From Saposhnikovia divaricata (lineage: Eukaryota > Streptophyta > Magnoliopsida > Apiales > Apiaceae): a stretch of DNA of 64,000 nt. The translations under genes were made by a program, and so were the position numbers. This document shows, in pieces, positions 36,317 through 47,617 of this stretch. The DNA is taken from contig CM071598.1 of assembly GCA_036435485.1 (NCBI GenBank), positions 180,306,148-180,370,147 on the forward strand. The letters are read 5' to 3'. Positions within the stretch are counted from its first letter, which is position 1. Every line of letters starts with the position of its first letter. Below the pieces are notes generated by a model. That model did not search any database, was not told the origin of the DNA, and saw only the letters and a program-made list of their open reading frames with translations.

Positions 36317-37242
36317 ACATTCTTGAAACTTCTCCAGAATCTCGAATTAAATCTTGGATCTCGATCTGAGACTATGGATACTGGAACTCCATGTCGTACC
36401 AAAATCTCTTTTATGTATAGATGAACTAATTTGTCTAATGAAAACCTCTCATTTATCGGAAGGAAATGTGCAGATTTCGTTAATCGATCAACAATTACCC
36501 AAATAGCATCATGATTAGCTCTCGTCCTTGGAAAACCTACCACAAAATCCATCGCAATATGTTCCCATTTCCACTCGGGAATTTCCAATGGTTGTAGCAT
36601 CCCACTTGGTCTCTGATGTTCAGCCTTTACTTTCTGACAGATTAAACACTTACTTACCCATTCGGCAATATCTCTCTTCATATCCGGCCACCAGAAGTTT
36701 CTTTTCAAGTCTCGATACATCTTCGTACTTCCAGGGTGAATCGAATATTTCGAACTGTGGGCTTCCTGTAGAATCTCATTCTTTAACTCTGTCACATTGG
36801 GTATCCAAATACGTGAAGAAAATCTCAATATCCCACTGTCATCCACCTGTGTGCATATTTCCTCACCTGTTAACTTGTTCACATCTCCGCTCATGACTTC
36901 CTCCTGGCATCTGCGAATCTTTTCTAGTAATTCTGGCTGAAACGTCATAGTGTACACCGTATCTGTATTACTTGCAGGCATGCACACCTCTATCTCCAAT
37001 CTTTCAAACTCTTTGTATAATTCCTCAGGCATTGTCAACATATTGATTTTCTCCTTCCTACTTAAAGCATCCGCCACCACGTTCGCCTTCCCAGGGTGAT
37101 AGTTGATGGTACAGTCATAATCCTTGAGTAATTCTAACCATCTTCTCTGTCTCATATTTAGCTCCTTCTGGGTGAAAATATACTTCAAACTCTTATGGTC
37201 CGTGTAAATTTCACATTTTCCCCATACAAGTAATGTCTCCAA
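36301..37242 (-). pseudogene. pol: Element C RNase H end and integrase core
   Basis: Starts within Gypsy RNase H (YTDHKSLKYIFTQKELNMRQ, YHPGKANVVADALSR), followed by the integrase zinc domain (EAHSSKYSIHPGSTKMY, CLICQKVKAEHQ) and catalytic Asp residues (MDFVVGFPRTR; SDRDPRF). A frameshift near 37200 separates it from the preceding frame and another near 36310 from the next. Confidence 0.92.
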
Positions 37243-37817
37243 ATCTTCAAGGCGAAAACAATCGCGGCTAATTCTAAGTCATGTATAGGATATTTCTGCT
37301 CGTGAGGTTTTAATTGTCTCGAAGCGTAAGCAATTACCTTACCGTGCTGCATTAGTACACATCCCAAACCTTTGTGAGATGCATCACTATAGATCACAAA
37401 ATTTCCTTTTTCGTCTGGAAGTGTCAATACAGGTGCAGTCACCAATCTCTTCTTCAATTCTTGGAAACTTTCTTCACACCTCTCATTCCACACAAACTTT
37501 TCATTCTTCCTTGTCAACTTTGTTAATGGGGTGGCTATCTTCGCAAAGTCTTGAACAAATCTTCGATAATATCCTGCCAATCCTAGGAAACTTCGAACTT
37601 CTGTAGGTGTTTTAGGTCTATCCCAACTCATCACAGCTTCAATCTTAGCAGGATCCACTTTAATCCCTTCACTGCTGATGACATGCCCTAAAAACTCTAC
37701 CTCTTTCAACCAAAACTCACACTTAGAAAACTTTGCATACAATTTCTCTTTTCTCAATGTTTCTAGAGCTATCCTCAAATGCCCGGCATGTTCTTCTTCA
37801 GTCTTTGAGTATATCAA
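37185..37817 (-). pseudogene. pol: Element C reverse transcriptase C-half and RNase H
   Basis: Starts just after the YxDD-equivalent box (DDILIYSK) and runs through FLGHVISSEGIKVDPAKIEA, the RT connection (SFLGLAGYYRRFVQDF) and Gypsy RNase H (FVIYSDASHKGLGCVLMQ; HDLELAAIVFALK). The catalytic box itself is broken: one base is missing between VIL and the IDDIL codons (37818-37830). Confidence 0.92.
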
Positions 37818-37825
37818 AATATCAT

Positions 37826-38284
37826 CTATAACAAAATCACAAACTTATCCAAATATTTCTTAAAGACTCTATTCATTAGGTCCATGAACGCTGCTGGTGC
37901 ATTAGTTAGCCCAAAGGCCATCACTAAGAACTCATAGTGCCCATACCTAGTCCGAAACGCTGTTTTTGGAACGTCTTCCGGTCTAATCTTTAATTGGAAA
38001 TATCCTAATCGCAAATCAATTTTCGAGAAACAAGTTGCTCCTTTCAGCTGATCGAATAAATCGTCAAATCTTGGCAAAGGGTACTTATTCTTAATGGTCA
38101 ACTTATTTAGTTCCCGATAATCGATACACAATCTCATACTTCCATCCTTCTTCTTTAGAAATAATACCGGAGCTCCCCACGGCGAAACACTAGGCCTAAT
38201 AATACCTTTCTCCAAAAGATCTTGTAACTGAATAGCCAATTCTTTCATCTTTACCGGTGCCATACGATATGGAGCTTTCGACAC
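37826..38284 (-). pseudogene. pol: Element C reverse transcriptase N-half
   Basis: Carries GIIRPSVSPWGAPVLFLKKK, RLCIDYRELNKLTIKNKYPL, CFSKIDLRLGYFQLKIR (palm Asp) and YEFLVMAFGLTNAPAAFMDL. Relatives usually have SGY and MPFGL at two of these places, so small substitutions may also have weakened it. Frameshifts flank both ends (near 38270 and at the catalytic box). Confidence 0.92.
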
Positions 38285-39449
38285 GGGTTCGGTTCCTTGG
38301 CTAAGTCGATGGTAAATTCTATTTCTCTGTCCGGAGGTAACCTGGGAAGTTCATCTGGAAAAACATCGAGGAACTCATTCACCACTGGTATTTCCTCTAT
38401 CTTAGGTACCTCTTGCTTTGTATCCATGAAATAAGCCATATAGCCCTCGCATCCCTGCCTCAACAGCCTCTTAGTTTGCATGATCGTTAAAAAGCGCCTA
38501 GTCTGTCTCTGACCCCTAAAGGTAACTTCTACATTATCGGAGGGCTTAAGTATCACCTTTTTGTTCTTACAGTCAATCTGTGCATTATTCTCTGTTAACC
38601 AATCCATTCCTAGGATGACATCAAATTCACCTAACTGGAAGGGTATCAAATTAACGTAAAAGCAATGCCCTGAGATATCGATCTTACAACAAGGACATAC
38701 TTGAGTGACTGGAATTCGTTCTGCATTAGCTATTTCTATAAATATAGCCTCATGTAACGTGCATACCTCACAATTTAACCTTTGAATAAATTCTTTAGAT
38801 ATAAAGGATTTCGTAGCCCCAGAATCAATTAATACTTTAGCTTGAACAGAATTTACAGGGAGCGTACCTGCTACCACATCAGAATTCTTAATAGCTTCAT
38901 TCAGATTCATATTGAAGGTCTTCGCCACTGGTCTGACATTTGCTGTTGGGGGTGCCTCAATCGCTTGAAGAATTGGGTTAGCCAGAACCGGAGGTTTCAC
39001 CACAGGTACTTTACAGTCTCTCATTACATGACCTGGTTTCCCGCAACGGTGACATATAATCCTTACCTTGCACTCTCGAGCATAGTGACCTTTCTGATTA
39101 CACCTGTAGCACGTCACCTCCAACTTTACACACACTCCTGGATGCCTCTTTCCACAAGTCTTGCACTCTGCCAAGGGTGGCCTAACCAGTTTCTGCTGAA
39201 TCGAATCTTGAATTCTATTTCCTTGCCCTCCATTCCCCGATCCCGGCTTCCTAGAATTCCCATTCTTTCCTGACTGAAACCCTGGCTTTTTATTGGGCAC
39301 ACTCTGAGAGCTGCCTTGCTCTTGTCGTCCTTCCATTGACCCAGCTTTTCTTTTCTTTCCCACTTTTTCCTTAAAGTACAATTCATTTTCTCCTTCGGCT
39401 ATCATGGCCTTCTGCACCACAGCTGCATAAGTATCCAGTTCTAAAACTG
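38251..39449 (-). pseudogene. pol: Element C gag C-terminus, zinc knuckles and protease
   Basis: From the capsid end (VVQKAMIAEGENELYFKEK) through a basic linker, a CKTCGKRHPGVC motif and two CCHC knuckles (CYRCNQKGHYAREC, CHRCGKPGHVMRDC) to the aspartic protease (VLIDSGATKSFISKEF and FDVILGMDWL) and the start of RT (DVFPDELPRLPPDREIEFTI). It is cut off from gag's N-terminal part by solo LTR C2; the codons join in frame once C2 and one TSD copy are ignored. Confidence 0.92.
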
Positions 39450-39454
39450 CTAGC

Positions 39455-40802
39455 TGATACTCCTATGGTTTTGATGATCACATTCAGCAAGCTATTTGAT
39501 TGTAGTTTGATATAAAACATCGTGTTATGCTTGTATTGTACTAACGTGGTTTTGCAGGGTATATTAGCCTACTGATTGTTTACACAGAATATACAAACAG
39601 CAAGCCATTTGGTATTACAACAGAGAGAGTCTGGCAAGCCATTTGCACACTGACAGTTCACAAATAGCAAGCCATTTCTGACAGTCAGTCACAAACAGCA
39701 AGCCATTTGCAACTGCCAGAATTTCTGAAGATAAAGATCAAGTTCGATTCTCAAGGATTTATTTCAGGAAATATATTGTGAGGGCTCTTTATTATATAAT
39801 ACGTATATAATATATTCTAGAGCTCAAATCTTTTCAAATATCTTTCTTTAAAACAAAATCATAAAACTTATAGGAGTTTCCTTATTTAAAAGATTTCTTT
39901 CTTTCAAAATCTCCTATACGCGTTTTTATATCTATACAAATCAGAAGGGTTAAGCTTTCATCGATCTCTTTCTTTCAAACCTTCTGTCTAACGTTCACAA
40001 GAACGTTTGTAAAATCTCTAACCAATTGAACGTTGGAAATTGATTCTAATCGTTCGAATAATTGGTGATTGATTTTCTGAACGTTGGTGTGATGCTTTAT
40101 AAACTGATTCTTGTGTTCATTCGCTTCTAAGAATTGAAAAAAACACTTCAGAGAAAATATTCAAGCACACAAGAATTCAAACAACTCAGTTTTCATTGCT
40201 ATATCCTTTGATTCTCTCGAGCTCTTAGTATATTCATACGTGCTATATCTTAAAGAGTTCATAGTTTTAGTTGTATCCATTATTGATTGTATTGTTCGAT
40301 TTGTAAGGTTTAGTTGTTGGACAATTTGGCTTGGGAACTAGGGTTTGGTGATCGTTGCTAGAGAAGTATACTTGGGAAGTATAGCTTAGAGAGCAAGTTC
40401 AGAAACGGGAGTTCAGCATGCCATTTGTCAACAGCTGGGTATTGAGGGAGATATATTGTTGTATCTTGTAATTGGTTTATTTCAGTGATCAATAATATAT
40501 TCTCTTACCAAGTTGGTAAGGGACCAGGACGTAGACCATAGGGGTTAGGGGTCGAACCTGGCTAAAAGTCTCTGTGTTCTTTATTTTCTGCTCTTTACTT
40601 ACTGCTTGCATTTAGCTTACTGTTTATGCACTTTACTGTACTTGTTATCTTTACATTCAGCATACTGTTTACAATCAGCTTACCATTTGTCTCTGCATAA
40701 AACGAAATCAGTAAGCTGTTTCTGGTAATTTTTAAAATCGGACTTAGTTGAATATAGTTAGCCATTTACACCTATTCACCCCCCTCTAGGTGTGCATTTT
40801 CA
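39455..40802 (+). mobile_element. Solo LTR C2, Copia-like
   Basis: Begins TGATACTCC, ends GTGCATTTTCA (TG..CA) and is flanked by CTAGC (39450-39454 and 40803-40807). No ORF. The ATTCACCCCCCTCTAG run near its 3' end resembles the CATTCACCCCCTCTA run near the end of element A's LTR, so it is read as a + strand Copia LTR. Four CAAGCCATTT words lie in 39600-39710, with a related one near 40413. Confidence 0.85.
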
Positions 40803-40807
40803 CTAGC

Positions 40808-41478
40808 TTACTACGAATCCATGGTTTCAATCCTTGTTGAAACCTCTTTGCCTTCTTCCTCCCCGTGTCCACATAAGCCGGAGCAAACCTAGCTAGTTCA
40901 GTAAACTTTGTTTCATACTCCGTCACTGACATACTTCCCTGTTTCAACTCCAAAAACTTCATCTCCATCTGATCTTTCATGTAGTCTGGGAAATACTTTT
41001 CTAAAAACAATTCTGTAAACCTTTCCCAAGGAATCACTTCTGTAGCTTCCAGCATCCTTACCGACTCCCACCAATAAGTGGCTTCATTCTTCAGGAAATA
41101 ACTTACACATTCGGTCTGTTTATTTGCTGGGACCCCCACCAATTCAATAGCCTTTTCCATCTCTTTCAGCCAAGATCTCGCCTCTACTGGGTCCGTTGTT
41201 CCTTTAAATTCGGGAGGTTTAACTGCCTGGAAGGATTTAAAAGTGACCACCGGAGGAACAGGTGGTTGTTGTTGCTGCTGCTGCTGTTGTTGTTGCTGTT
41301 GTTGAGCCAACAACTGCTGCTGTAATTGTTGCTGTTGTTGTGCTAGAGTAGCAGTCTGCTGAACAAGGGTCTGTAATATTTGAGCCAAAGCAGGGTCCAT
41401 TTGACCTACAGGGGGTGGGTTGGCTTGCTCACCCTGATTGGTGGTTCGGGTATTTTGTTTCTTCTTTCTTGGAGGCAT
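40808..41478 (-). pseudogene. gag: Element C gag, N-terminal and capsid part
   Basis: Best start is the ATG at 41478 (MPPRKKKQ...). A polyglutamine region (about 41260-41350) is followed by the Retrotrans_gag capsid domain: PPEFKGTTDPVEARSWLKEM, CVSYFLKNEATYWWESV, FTELFLEKYFPDYMKDQM and FAPAYVDTGRKKAKRFQQGL. Ends at the C2 insertion after RSKLV. No stop within this part. Confidence 0.92.
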
Positions 41479-42115
41479 GTTTCTGAAATCAACGGACAAT
41501 CATTAGGTTCAAATTCAAGAGTCAATAAATCAAAAGAATATAATTTTAAGCCAACAATGAATATACTTTTGAAATATAATTCAAGGTTCCCAGTAATTAC
41601 TCGGGTTAGCAATTGGTTTACAAGATGTAATAGAGTACAAGAATCAAAGCTATGCAAGGTATTTATAAATATCTGATAGATGCATTAACAGAACAATAAA
41701 CAAAATGCTGAAATTAAATATGATGCTGAAGGTAAAGGCAGTACTAGAAAAAGAAGCAATGCTGAAAATAAATCCAATGCTGGAAGATAAATATGATGCC
41801 GAAAATAAATGGGGTACTGAGAAGAAATATAGTGCGGAAAAGTAAATATGGTGCGCAAAAGTAATCAACAACGTATAAAGGAAATTTAACAACAATTCTG
41901 CAAAAGTGATAATGATATATATATAGATCCGATACAAGCGTAAGAACAACGCTTCGATAGGGGTACAACATAATACTAAAAGAGGAGGCCGCTAGCATCT
42001 AGTCACAGTACAACAGATATCTACAACAAAACTGGTCGTACTGCAAATCCTGATATACTACTACTACCATAACATACCTCTATATACTACATACATCATC
42101 ATACTACCCTAACCA
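41479..42115 (-). other. Leader segment between small ORF and gag in element C
   Basis: About 640 bp without coding potential. Positions 41700-41870 hold degenerate repeats built on AATGCTGAAAATAAAT-like words about 20-25 bases apart. Nothing else seen. Confidence 0.6.
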
Positions 42116-42577
42116 TCACTGGTCGTCATCATCATCAGACTCTCCCCGCCAAGCTGATCCAAGAATGCTCTCCAGCTCCGCCTTCACCAGACCTAGAGTC
42201 ACCTGCTGTGTCACGAACGTCGGCTCATCTCGGGACCTAATCCGTCCCCGCCTAGTGATAACATGCCTAATAACTCGTACACGCCTCCGAACATCCTCCA
42301 ACTCAGCTACCGCTCTATCTCGCTCTCTAGCCAGATCCGCCTCCCCAGACCTCATAGCCCTCAACTCTGTCACCTGCCCTAAGAGGTAGTTTCTCTCTCT
42401 GGCCAGTCGCTCATACGCATGGTATGGAACAGGCTGAGGAGTGTACTGATATGCTGGCCCATTCACCGAGCCCTGCGATCCTACGTATGGCTGCATAGCC
42501 CCTGGGGAAACCTGCTGCGGTACGGAAGCCCCTCCTTCCGGATCCTCATCCGGGTCTGAATCGGAACCAGAAACAGG
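42116..42577 (-). CDS. Small ORF upstream of gag in element C, unknown function
   Basis: From an ATG at 42496 it encodes 126 residues: a polar start (MQPYVGSQGSVNG), a predicted helical, charged middle (RERNYLLGQVTELRAMRS; DLARERDRAVAELEDVRRRV) and an acidic end (WRGESDDDDDQ). The frame stays open upstream to about 42577 without an ATG, rich in Asp/Glu/Pro, and is preceded by TACTACAG, which could be a splice acceptor. It lies between the PBS and gag, is intact while gag-pol is broken, and resembles no protein I know. It may be a coiled-coil accessory protein. Confidence 0.6.
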   Translation of the reverse strand, partial: PVSGSDSDPDEDPEGGASVPQQVSPGAMQPYVGSQGSVNGPAYQYTPQPVPYHAYERLARERNYLLGQVTELRAMRSGEADLARERDRAVAELEDVRRRVRVIRHVITRRGRIRSRDEPTFVTQQVTLGLVKAELESILGSAWRGESDDDDDQ

Positions 42578-42696
42578 TGTCTGTAGTATATATATATCTT
42601 ATAGTTAGACATCCTATCTCTCACAAACGATCCTAACCTTTCTTATAACTATACCCCGACTTTCCCACCTAATTGTTTCAGTGACTGTGACCTGTA

Positions 42697-42708
42697 GCTC
42701 TGATACCA
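42697..42708 (-). promoter_or_regulatory. Primer binding site of element C
   Basis: On the - strand TGGTATCAGAGC, three bases from the LTR; initiator-Met tRNA site as is usual in chromoviruses. Confidence 0.93.
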
Positions 42709-42711
42709 ACT

Positions 42712-45700
42712 TGTAACACCCTCACTTACCAATATTAAGATTATATGCTACTATAATTAATTAAACATTAGTATAGAAGAAATTTCAGAAAATTCGACAT
42801 GATGTGTTCGTAAATAGAACTAACCACCTGTCCAAACCAACCAACTAATACTAAAATAGTTCACTTGCGTGATGATAATAAAACCATAGAAAAATATAAC
42901 TACACCAACTAAGACCGCTCACAGGCCACAGTATGAAACAACTACTAATTAACTATTACAATCCCATGCTGAATAAAATAATATACAACTCCATAAGATA
43001 AATAATCTGTCTACTAATGCAGAAATGATATGAAACAGGGTTACAAGCTCACTACCCATCCCACCACCTCGACTTTCTGGCTGCCTCTATGGCTACCCCA
43101 ACCAGACGGTCCACTCCTTCTAGACATCTTCGTGCTTAGCTGAGGAAACAGAATTAGCAAGCAAGTGAGCTAAAATGCTCAGCAAGTATGTATATAGTTA
43201 AAAGTATAAACAAACTGAAATGTTTGCAAGTCTGTCAAGAATCATAAATCAACAATATATAAGCTCAACTGAAAGGTACGTCTTTTGTCTGAATCGAAAA
43301 ATAGAAGAGGATTGGACTATCATGAATTTTATAGATAAAAACAATCAAAAGGTTAGGCTGCTGATCAGTCACGCACTAACCCCGGACAAACGCACACAGC
43401 AATGTCCTTAATGGATCCACGGCACACATTGGCCTTAATAATTCCTGACCACGAATCTGGTCCGACCCTTACGGTCCATATTTTTAAAAAAACTAACAGT
43501 CGAATCCTATAACTAGACCTCAGGTGTCGGAACAATCGACCACCTCAACTGCCAAACACCCTGGACACTTTCGTTCCAGATCAACATCTCAAATCTCGCA
43601 AAATGAAATAAGGTCGGGTAATTTCTGACCTAGATATCGACAAGTTCGATATAGAAAAAGGGGTATTGATTTAAGATACGTCACTAAAAGAATTAATGAT
43701 CTCAACATTTTTGATTTGGGGTATAACAATTGAATATTCGAATTTAATGGAATTTATCAGAACAGTTATATCAATGGTATATCAAATGAACATAAGAATC
43801 AAGTTATAATAATCATAATTTACTTGAATGATAAGTGAAGTAATTTACTTGCCTTAACCAGGAAATCACAGGATTCGAAGAGTCTTTACGTCCTCAACTT
43901 TAGCTTTCCCTTTATCCACGGGATCTACACACAATATAACACTATTTTAGAATTCTATTCAATATTCGCTAATCAATATCAAAGTTTAACTTAATCTACC
44001 CCCGCGAATAGTCTCCTAATTTACATTTATTTAATTATATAATAACATTATACAAGCCACTGGCAAAATATTTAATCATAAATGGTACATTACCACATAA
44101 TCACTCAGTTTTAAAATATGAAGCCCGACATAATTTATGCAAGTTATATAATTATACATACTCATTTTCGAGAAATAAATTAAGATTTTTAGAAAAAATT
44201 TGACGGCATCCCCTTTATACGGGGGACTGCCAGTCGGGATACAGCCGACACAACCAACACAATCATCACCAGTAATATAACCACAGTCCAATAATCCAAC
44301 TAGTTCATCTTACTAAACAATTACATAAATTTAGAATTAAAAAACAAGAAATTAAAAATTATAACGTAATTTTTAAAATTTAAATTTTGGCTCAGAAAAA
44401 TCATCATCCCCAATTACCATCGACTAAATTTTTTATTTTAATATCATTGTCGATGGGGCAAAATTTCGAGGGTACCCTAATTTGGGCCTCCAACTCAAAA
44501 TTCCACACGAATTATTTACACGGATATTACATAATTTATCTTCAGAATAATATAGATAAAATGTCAGTGGAAACATCAATATTCGGAATTAATTTGCAAC
44601 AACAATAACCGAATTCACAGTTAAACTCGAACCGAAGTAACGAGGAGGTCTCAAGTTCAGTACACCACCACAATCACCATAGTAGTGATATGAAACTTAG
44701 TAAGCTCACAGGAACAGCAAAGTCGCGACGGTAACCCCCAACTGGGCTCCCAATCCGCAACTCCACCATTCCAATTACTTGCAATCGAACCATAGTAATT
44801 TGGAAAGCTCCAAATTCAGATACCAACATTTCATGACAAGACTTACACACACAATCGCATACACAGCACACCCAGCTCAACTCACGCACACGAACCACTC
44901 ACACACACACACGGCCACAATTCCACCGGAAAACGCCACCGGTCGAACACCCACTCATACCTGCTACGGAACAGAGCAACTAGGAACAACAGGGGGAGAG
45001 AGACATGAGTTTTTACCGGCAGGAAAACGGAAGGAAGACGGCGGGGCGGTGGAGAAATAGAGAAGCTGGGAGAATTTGAGAGAGAGTTCGAGAGAGAGTA
45101 GACTGCGATTGATGTTGTAGTCGGTGGTGTAATAAGGAATTAGGGATTTAAGTAGTTAGAATTTGGGGGAAAAATCTAGAAACATTTTTGTGAATTCTTT
45201 TTAAATGAAACTAAAAATCAATTTGTAAAATCACAATTAAATACGAATGGATGGAATATTTAATTTAAAAATTTAAAAATGAAGAATGTAAATATACGAT
45301 CACCCACATATTTTTAAAATATTTTTAGGATCGAAAACGAATTAAATATGGATTTTACAAGATTAAATCCATAAAATGGAAAAATAATTCATAAAATCAT
45401 TTTAAAATCCTTGGAACCCAAAATAATTCACCAAATATTTTTAAAAGTCATATAAACTAATAAAGTTATTAATGAAGAAGATTTCAGGATTTCTGCTAAT
45501 CCCGAAGATTTTATAAAATTCAAAGAAGATAATTATAGCACAATTAAATAGGAAATAAATTCCCAAAAATATAATAAAAAAAATGTCCGGGCTTACACAT
45601 CAAATATAAATCACAACTAAACCCACAAATATTATTCCACAGATACTTTACCTCCACAACAATTATATACGCCACATTATTCACATTTAATATTAAATAA

Positions 45701-45745
45701 ATAATATCAGTAATTAAAAATTCTGAAAATTTCTAAGGCGTTATA
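42712..45745 (-). repeat. Element C 5' LTR
   Basis: 3034 bp, nearly identical to the other LTR without CACTA 2. It contains a TATA-in-hairpin box (44210-44225). The ORFs at 43220-43411, 44076-44291 and 44674-44898 are copies of the ones in the other LTR and have no recognisable product. Confidence 0.95.
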
Positions 45746-45750
45746 TCTAG

Positions 45751-46447
45751 TACCAATTATAGATTTATCTTTTGGTCTTGGAACTAGCTTCCAAACTGTC
45801 TGCCTCTTGCACTGATTGAGTTCTTCCTGCATTGCAGTTACCTAATCTGGATCATCTAGAGCTTCATCAACCTTTTTAGGTTCAACTTGAGATAAAAATC
45901 CTGCGAAATTGTATTCATTCTGTGTTGCTCTTCTAGTCTGTACACCCGTGTCCGGTTCACCAATGATCTGTTCAAAGGGATGCGCGCTACTCCATGCCCT
46001 TTGTCTCGGAAGATTTGATCTTGATGATTCCCCAAGTTCATAATTGTGTTGAGTGTGGTGACTAGTAGATCCAAAATCATTGTTTGCTCCCCCTGAGCTG
46101 TTGCTTTCAGAGTTTAAAGAATCATTAGTAGCAGATGTTTCTTCACTTGATTGGGGTTCATCGTTCATTTGCTCCCCCTCAACATGTGCTGCTGTCTGAT
46201 CTACTGGTTTAGATTGAACAATAGAGTCTGAAAGAGTATCAGAATTTTGTAGATCAACATTTATTTCTTCATTCTCAAATCTCAGCTGGTCATGTTCATC
46301 AAAATCTTCGAGTCCTGTTATCTTCTTATCATCAAAAGACACATGGATAGATTCCATGACCACTTTTGTTCTTAAATTGTAGACTCTGAATGCTTTTGTG
46401 GATAGTGGGTATCCAACAAAGATTCCTTCATCAGCTTTTAAATCAAA
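45751..46447 (-). pseudogene. pol: Element B integrase end, linker and RT start
   Basis: Follows a TAG stop near 46446 in the same frame. It includes FDLKADEGIFVGYPL, the acidic variable linker (rich in Ser/Asn/Glu, with two GAGGGGGAGC-like purine words on the - strand near 46084-46095 and 46168-46180), TRRATQNEYNFAGFLSQVEP and, after a TAG where Trp is expected (45842), the RT start (KLVPRPKDKSIIGTR). Cut by element C. Confidence 0.88.
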
Positions 46448-47605
46448 TTTGGAAAGCTATTCTGGATGAGTCTTAAGAACAAAACACTTACATCCAAACA
46501 CATGAAAGTATTTCAGGTTCGGCTTCTTATTTTTCACCATCTCATATGGTGTTTTACTATGCTTGTTTATGAGTGTAGCATTCTGTGTGAAACAAGCAGC
46601 TTGCACAGCTTCAGCCCAGAAGTAAGTTGGCAGCTTTGCTTCATCGAGCATGGTCCTTGTAGCTTCTATGAGAGTCATGTTTTCTCTCTCTACTACTCCA
46701 TTTTGTTGTGGAGTTCCTGGTGTAGAGAATTCTTGCTTTATTCCATTTTCTTTACAAAACTCTTCCATGACTGCATTCTTGAACTCAGTGCCATTATCAC
46801 TCCTTATGATTTTCACTGTATGCTTAGATCCTTTGTCCAGTTGTCTGACATGCTCTGTTAAGATTGATGCATTTTCTTCTTTCTTGTGCATGAAATATAC
46901 CCATGTATATCTGGTGTATTCATCAACAATAACCAAAGCATATCTTTTCTTTCCAATAGACATTATATTTACTGGACCAAATAAATCAACATGCAATAAG
47001 TGATATGGCTCAAGAATTGAGGATTCAGTCTTACTTTTGAATGAAGTTTTCCTTTGTTTTGCCTTTTGACATGAGTCACATAGGCCATCTGGAGTAAAAA
47101 CTGAGTTGGGAAATCCTCTCACAAGATCTTTCTTCACTAGCTCATTAATGCTGTTGAAATTCAGATGAGAAAGTCTCTTGTGCCAATCCCAGCTTTCTTC
47201 AATTGATGCTCTACTCAGTAGACAGATTACAGAGCCATCAGAGTTTGTTAAAAGCTTGGCTTCATAAATGATACCATGCCTGTATCCCTTCATAACAACT
47301 TTTCCTGTAGATTTGCTTACAACTTCACCGTTTTCTTCAAAGAAATCCATATGATAACCTCTGTCACAGATTTGACTCACACTTAGTAGATTATGTTTGA
47401 GTCCTGAGACTAGAGCTACAGTTTCAATGATGACATTCCCAAGATTGATATTGCCATATCCCAGAGTCCTTCCTATGTTGCCATATCCATAAGAAACACT
47501 TGGGCCAACTTTCTCCACAAATTCTGATAGCAGGGCTTTATTTCCAGTCATGTGTCCTGAGCATCCGCTGTCCAGAACAAGGATATTTTTCCTGTTATCC
47601 TGCAA
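46448..47605 (-). pseudogene. pol: Element B protease and integrase
   Basis: Protease motif LVLDSGCSGHMTGNKALLSE at the start; integrase zinc domain (DWHKRLSHLNFNSINEL, CDSCQKAKQ); catalytic residues in HVDLFGPVN, IIRSDNGTEFKNA and QQNGVVERENMTLIE. Open for about 380 codons and ends at TAG after THPE. Well preserved. Confidence 0.92.
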
Positions 47606-47617
47606 TTAAAAAGACCA

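Larger units (their letters stand above)
29014..45745 (-). mobile_element. Element C: Ty3/Gypsy chromovirus, Tekay (Del) type
   Basis: LTRs at 29014-35472 (enlarged by CACTA 2) and 42712-45745; TSD TCTAG at 29009-29013 and 45746-45750. On the - strand: LTR, PBS, a small ORF, gag, protease, RT, RNase H, integrase with a chromodomain-like tail, PPT, LTR. That order and tail define a chromovirus; about 3-kb LTRs fit Tekay. LTR ends read TATAACGCC...GGTGTTACA, a non-canonical TA..CA pair. Three substitutions in about 350 aligned LTR bases (about 1%) make it the youngest of the three large elements. Frameshifts in RT, RNase H and integrase disable it. Confidence 0.93.

Noticed and set aside
41260..41350. 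Polyglutamine tract as an independent microsatellite gene feature
   Set aside because: It is within a conserved gag N-terminus; mixed CAA/CAG codons; not odd enough alone.
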